Assembly (NCBI GenBank): GCA_016719895.1 | Contig: JADJYG010000031.1 | Coordinates: forward strand, 62,001 to 126,000 | DNA from: Saprospirales bacterium | GTDB lineage: Bacteria > Bacteroidota > Bacteroidia > Chitinophagales > Saprospiraceae | Reading direction: 5' to 3' | DNA: 64,000 nt | Shown: positions 59,975 to 64,000 of the stretch, one piece after another | Layout of the letters: the number at the start of each line of letters is the position of its first letter | Position numbering within the stretch: the first letter of the stretch is position 1 | The notes under the pieces: model-generated | The model's database searches: none | What the model saw: only the letters and a program-made list of their open reading frames with translations | Told to the model about the DNA's origin: nothing | Position numbers and translations under genes: made by a program

Positions 59975-61708
59975 ATGGCCGGATTAAACCCCACCCCGGA
60001 TCAACTCCGCCGATTAAAAGACGCCTTTCGGGAACTCAAAGCAGAGCAGGATCAACTCTTGCGGCAAGCCGAAAGCCGCACCTTCGTGCATACCCGTGTG
60101 TACCGCCAGGTGCGCGACGAGCGCAAATGCCTGCTCATCGGCCGCAAGGGCTCCGGTAAAACGGCGCTCCTGGTCGGCTACCGGTATGAAAACCACGAAG
60201 AATACCTGGCCGAAGCCGGTATCGATATCATTGCCGACGAGTTTCCCCTGGAGCCCCTGTTCCATTTTTTCTACAAGGAAGTGTACGACAAACTCAATAA
60301 GCGTACGGCCACCGGGCGCAATACCGACCTGGCCCACTTCCTCGACCCCACCAAAGTAGCCACCTATGCCTGGAAACAAAGCCTCACGGCTTCGGCCGTG
60401 TGCATGGCCGCCCAGCACATCCTCGCTTCCGATTTTGCGGGCCGGCTGGCCGACGATGAAAAACGCACGCTGGAGGAATCGCTCGGGCACGTCCTCAAAC
60501 TCCTGGGCGCCACCAACGGCAAACGGCGCGTGGGCGGCGAAATATTAGGCCCCTTCCTGGTGTATTTTTTTACCAATTTCACCGAACTCATCGAAGCGGC
60601 TGTCGACCAATCGGTGGGTAGCTTTGCAGCGCTGATCGCAAAAATTTCGGGCCAGCTCAATATTATGGCCAAAAACAACACCGACGAAGCCTTGCGCCGT
60701 CCAGTGTTGCAAATCCGCCAGATTCTCGACCGGCACAGCAAAAAAGTACTGCTGACTCTCGACCGGTTCGACGACTTTTACGACGAGTTTCAATACCGCC
60801 AAAACTCCGACATGGCCATTGAAAAACGGGCTTTTTTGAGCGCCTTGCTCAAAGGCCTGGTAATCGCCGCCCGCGACCTGCAGCGCGACACCGCGCATTT
60901 CTCGTGGATGCATATGATCTTTACCATCCCCATGGATAAGTTCCTCGAACTTCAGCTGCGCGAACGTGCCGACCTGGAAAGCAACCACGTGGTACGCCTG
61001 GAGTGGACCCCCCGCGAACTGTACGAACTCGTCAACCGCCGCATTGCCGCAGCCCTGCATTTGCCGGAAAAAGACATTCCAAACGCCTGGAAACTCCTGT
61101 TCCCGTTCGATGTCGCCAACGGCCGCCTGCGCGAAGTAAAAGAAGACTCCTTCCTCTACATCGTGCGGCATTCGCTTTGGAATCCGCGCGAAATTCATAT
61201 GTACCTGAAAGCCTTGTTTGCCGAAATGGAAAAAGGGCCGGCCGACGAAGACATGTTCCGGCGGGTGGTGCGCACAGAAACCGAAAATATCATCCGGCGC
61301 GAGTTTATCGGCCAGTTTATCGGCGAATTTCAGGGCCTGCAAAAGGTGCTGAACAAGCTCGGCAATGTGCAATTGCGCACGGTGTTACCCTATGAAACCT
61401 TGTGCGACGGACTCGGCGGGCTCGAACTTTTCGACGATTGTCGTACCCCTGATCAAATTGCCGTCCGGCTCTTTCACATGGGCGTTATCGGTGTGCGGGT
61501 GAATGCCCGGCGCACCGACGGCAATATCCCCGTGATCACGCAGCAAAAACAGGAAATTGCCTATCGTTTTTGTTTTAATTCGGATGAAAATGACCCTTTT
61601 TCGCCCGGCTGTGAAGTGTGTATCCACCCGATGTTTTTCGAATACCTCAATATCCGGCACGACGAGCCTTATGTGGTCAATCAGCTGACCTGGGAGATGT
61701 TTGCGTAG
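59975..61708 (+). CDS. P-loop ATPase of Sll1717-like type
   Basis: The product is 577 residues from ATG 59975. Walker A is GRKGSGKT at 56-63 and Walker B is LLTLDRFDDFYDEF near 255. The N-terminal helix precedes a motif (FVHTRVYRQVRDERKCLL) shared by ATPases of the Sll1717 group. The C-terminal half is helical, with a possible winged-helix near 465-500. Function is unknown. Such stand-alone ATPases are sometimes found in defence islands, but no defence gene is adjacent here. Confidence 0.72.
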   Translation: MAGLNPTPDQLRRLKDAFRELKAEQDQLLRQAESRTFVHTRVYRQVRDERKCLLIGRKGSGKTALLVGYRYENHEEYLAEAGIDIIADEFPLEPLFHFFYKEVYDKLNKRTATGRNTDLAHFLDPTKVATYAWKQSLTASAVCMAAQHILASDFAGRLADDEKRTLEESLGHVLKLLGATNGKRRVGGEILGPFLVYFFTNFTELIEAAVDQSVGSFAALIAKISGQLNIMAKNNTDEALRRPVLQIRQILDRHSKKVLLTLDRFDDFYDEFQYRQNSDMAIEKRAFLSALLKGLVIAARDLQRDTAHFSWMHMIFTIPMDKFLELQLRERADLESNHVVRLEWTPRELYELVNRRIAAALHLPEKDIPNAWKLLFPFDVANGRLREVKEDSFLYIVRHSLWNPREIHMYLKALFAEMEKGPADEDMFRRVVRTETENIIRREFIGQFIGEFQGLQKVLNKLGNVQLRTVLPYETLCDGLGGLELFDDCRTPDQIAVRLFHMGVIGVRVNARRTDGNIPVITQQKQEIAYRFCFNSDENDPFSPGCEVCIHPMFFEYLNIRHDEPYVVNQLTWEMFA

Positions 61709-61713
61709 AAAAA

Positions 61714-62187
61714 TTATTTATAAAACACCTGCCACAACCAGCAGTCGCTCCCCTCCCGGTACAACATCCACAGGCCGGCGCCCATGATGAGGGTACACGG
61801 AAAGGCCGAGCCGACACCGAGCGGTGTAATGGCGGCCAGGAAAACCATACCGCCGGCTGCGCCAAGCCGGAACAACCACCCCTTTGCCAGCATGCCGATG
61901 GCGATACCCGCCTGCCCCGTGGCGATCGCCAACACTATAGGAGCCGGGTGCGCCGCAAAATAACCGCTGATGAACGCCCGGTACGCCGCTGAAAACGTAT
62001 ACTGTGCATAACCCGTGTATATACCGGGCGTACTTAACGCCGTCACGGCGTTGAACCATGCCGCCCAGCCAAAGAGCAGGAAAAACAACAGCCTGCCCCA
62101 TGACGGACGTTTCCAACACGCCCACAACAGCAGCAAAGCGAGGATATTTGAAATGGAATAAGCGATCCAAACGATGTGCGTAGGCAT
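61714..62187 (-). CDS. Small multi-pass membrane protein
   Basis: The product is 157 residues with four to five hydrophobic segments, somewhat like DoxX-type proteins (LLFFLLFGWAAWFNAVTAL, then GQAGIAIGMLAKGWLFRLGA). No catalytic motif is visible. It converges with the P-loop ATPase (5-base gap). Confidence 0.6.
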   Translation of the reverse strand: MPTHIVWIAYSISNILALLLLWACWKRPSWGRLLFFLLFGWAAWFNAVTALSTPGIYTGYAQYTFSAAYRAFISGYFAAHPAPIVLAIATGQAGIAIGMLAKGWLFRLGAAGGMVFLAAITPLGVGSAFPCTLIMGAGLWMLYREGSDCWLWQVFYK

Positions 62188-62388
62188 ATTTGAACTCTTA
62201 TTTTAACTGTACCGGCAAAAGTACCCACCGGTGCTGCCATTACCGATGTCCGGAATCAGCGGGCGAGCTGAGGCTGACCGCCAGGAAAGTATTTTACCCG
62301 TACGATTTAATATAAAATATACCTACCGGGCGCTTTAACTTTAAGCCAGGTTTCCAATTTTTGGGCTTTCCAGATTTAATGCAACGCT

Positions 62389-64000
62389 ATGCGCCTCCAC
62401 CTTTTTCTTTTTGCTCTGCCGCTTTGGGTATTTCACGCCTGCAAAACAACGGGCCCGTACGCCACTGCTGCCGGCCAACCCATCCTGCTCCCCAACGGTT
62501 GGTCGCTCCGCCCTGCCGGCAGGAGCCTGCCCCTGGGCGACCTGCCACTGAATATGGCGCTCTCGCCCGACGGGCGCTATCTGGCCGTCACCAACAATGG
62601 CGTTGGCCGGCAATTCATTCAACTGGTCGACACGAAAAAAGAAAAAATTACAGCCGGGCATGATATTGCAAAGGCCTGGTACGGGCTCGCGTTCAGCGCC
62701 GACGGGCGCTATCTGTACGCCTCGGGCGGCAATGACAACCTGGTAGTACGCTACCGTGTAAACCAGGGCAGCCTGCGCCGCGACACGGCGATCCGGGTCG
62801 GCGCTCCAAGCCCCCGCCTGTGGGTGGGTGGTTTGGCGATAGACGATAGCCGCCAACGCCTTTGGGTGGCTGCGAAAGAGGATTCCAGCTTGTATGTCTG
62901 CGACCTGAAAACCCTGGCGGTGATGCAGCGCCTCCGGCTCGAAACGCCGGCCTACGCTTGCTTGCTCGCGCCGGCGTCGGGCGATGTGCTCGTATCGCTA
63001 TGGGGCGGCCGGCAGGTGGCTGTTTTCGACGCCCAAAGCCTGGCGCGCAAAACCGGCATACCGGTCGGCGATCACCCCAACGAACTGTTGCTGAGCCGCA
63101 ACGGCCAGTGGCTTTTCGTCGCCAATGCCAACTCCAACTCCGTATCGGTGGTGAACATGGCCACCCGCCGGGAAGTGGAAGTGCTGAATGCGGCCTTGTA
63201 CCCCGCCGCGCCGGCCGGCTCCACCACCAATGGCCTGGCCCTGAGCCCCGACGAAAGCACCCTGTATATCGCCAACGCAGACAACAACTGCCTGGCGGTA
63301 TTCGACGTATCCACACCCGGGGAAAGCCGCTCCAAAGGGTTTATCCCAACGGGTTGGTACCCGACCTGCGTACGCGCCGCAGGTAATAAGATATTCGTAG
63401 CCAACGGCAAAGGCATGTCCAGCCTGCCCAACCCAAAAGGCCCGCAACCAAACATGAAGTCCGAAGATTACCGGGCGGCGGAGTATATCGGCGAACTCTT
63501 CCTGGGCACGCTCAGCATCATCGACGCCCCCGACGCCACAGCGCTCGGGCGCTATTCGAGGCAGGTGTTTGAGCATACGCCCTACACCAAAACCAAGGAA
63601 CTGCAGGCCGAAGGCGAGCCCGGGAATCCCGTGCCAATGCGCGTGGGCGACCCCTCGCCGGTCAAATATGTTTTTTATATTATTAAAGAAAACCGGACGT
63701 ACGATCAGGTGCTTGGCGATATGCCGGGCGGAAACGGCGATCCGGCGCTGTGCCTGTTTCCTGAAAAAGTAACGCCCAATCAGCATGCGCTGGCGCGGGA
63801 ATTTGTATTGCTCGACAATTTTTATGTGAACGCCGAAGTAAGCGCCGACGGCCACAACTGGAGCATGGCTGCCTATGCCACCGATTATGTGGAAAAAACC
63901 TGGCCCACCAGCTACGGCGGGCGCGGCGGCGGGTACGATTACGAAGGCGCGAGCCCGCTTGCGCACCCGGAAAAAGGGTACATTTGGGATTATTGCCAAC
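62389..64000 (+). CDS. YncE-type propeller / phosphoesterase lipoprotein, 5' part
   Basis: The frame runs open from ATG 62389 to the window's edge (537 codons) and has no stop, so the 3' end lies outside. A lipoprotein signal (LPLWVFHAC, Cys 17) leads a seven-bladed beta-propeller with repeats such as ALSPDGRYLAVTNN, AFSADGRYLYASGG and ALSPDESTLYIANAD. From about 425 a phosphoesterase domain begins: FYIIKENRTYDQVLGD, LLDNFYVNAEVSADGHNWS, as in alkaline-phosphatase-superfamily (PF04185-like) enzymes. It is probably an outer-membrane or periplasmic enzyme with unknown phosphoester substrate. Confidence 0.85.
   Translation, partial: MRLHLFLFALPLWVFHACKTTGPYATAAGQPILLPNGWSLRPAGRSLPLGDLPLNMALSPDGRYLAVTNNGVGRQFIQLVDTKKEKITAGHDIAKAWYGLAFSADGRYLYASGGNDNLVVRYRVNQGSLRRDTAIRVGAPSPRLWVGGLAIDDSRQRLWVAAKEDSSLYVCDLKTLAVMQRLRLETPAYACLLAPASGDVLVSLWGGRQVAVFDAQSLARKTGIPVGDHPNELLLSRNGQWLFVANANSNSVSVVNMATRREVEVLNAALYPAAPAGSTTNGLALSPDESTLYIANADNNCLAVFDVSTPGESRSKGFIPTGWYPTCVRAAGNKIFVANGKGMSSLPNPKGPQPNMKSEDYRAAEYIGELFLGTLSIIDAPDATALGRYSRQVFEHTPYTKTKELQAEGEPGNPVPMRVGDPSPVKYVFYIIKENRTYDQVLGDMPGGNGDPALCLFPEKVTPNQHALAREFVLLDNFYVNAEVSADGHNWSMAAYATDYVEKTWPTSYGGRGGGYDYEGASPLAHPEKGYIWDYCQ

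Noticed and set aside
62361..62663. 100-codon plus-strand ORF near the window end
   Set aside because: It overlaps the start of the open-ended YncE/phosphoesterase gene in another frame and has no family pattern.
1..64000. tRNA, rRNA, riboswitch and replication-origin signals
   Set aside because: Intergenic gaps were read on both strands; no cloverleaf, rRNA block, known riboswitch core or DnaA-box cluster was evident by eye. A covariance-model scan would be needed to be certain.

Overview
The window reads as chromosome of a GC-rich member of the Bacteroidota, probably Saprospiria or Chitinophagia; the class is a guess from gene content. Evidence: a fused LpxC-FabZ gene, Bacteroidota-type -7 promoter boxes (TAnnTTTG) before many genes, a GldE homologue, DUF5686, DUF3078, DUF4833 and DUF4920 proteins, and a sphingolipid pathway. 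I found no rRNA, tRNA, CRISPR array, transposase or phage gene.

Layout. 0-8 kb: the 3' end of an exonuclease III gene, lpxD, a large nuclease-helicase, a methyltransferase, an Ig-like lipoprotein and a TlpA-like thioredoxin. 8-14.8 kb: an ECF sigma factor with a small follower, an MscS channel, DUF3078, a low-molecular-weight phosphatase, truA, a universal stress protein, recR and a GbsR/MarR regulator. 15-25.5 kb, the centrepiece: a same-strand run from serine palmitoyltransferase through a eukaryote-type sphingolipid desaturase and a CerR-like reductase to inositol-3-phosphate synthase, a PgpA-like phosphatase, GtrA, a DUF5686 outer-membrane protein, a CDP-alcohol phosphotransferase, DUF4833 and an Aur1-like PAP2 enzyme. 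Together these predict synthesis of inositol phosphorylceramide, possibly on an unsaturated or hydroxylated sphingoid base. 25.6-28.7 kb: lpxC-fabZ, lpxA and an ABC ATPase.

28.7-44.6 kb: a propeller protein, hutU, an HsdR_N-like nuclease, a lipid kinase, creD, an S9 peptidase broken by one frameshift, an AT-rich DUF4157-metzincin protein that looks horizontally acquired, an LpxL-like acyltransferase and a PIG-L deacetylase. 44.6-50 kb: mutY, ssb, gldE, an LptF/G permease and kdsD. 50-64 kb: an EamA exporter divergent from a CGNR regulator, a three-gene operon with a winged-helix regulator, DUF1015, an adenylate cyclase, DUF4920, a MORN-caspase protein, RNase HII, hypoxanthine phosphoribosyltransferase, a P-loop ATPase, a membrane protein, and a YncE/phosphoesterase lipoprotein running off the end.

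Several intergenic gaps hold palindromic elements not explained by genes: two ~160-bp full-length hairpins with a similar core, three copies of a second palindromic repeat, and two inverted repeats built from short G-rich tandem units. Several genes have the -7 box only 4 bases before the start codon, implying leaderless transcripts. Many long antisense ORFs are GC-driven shadows and are left out.
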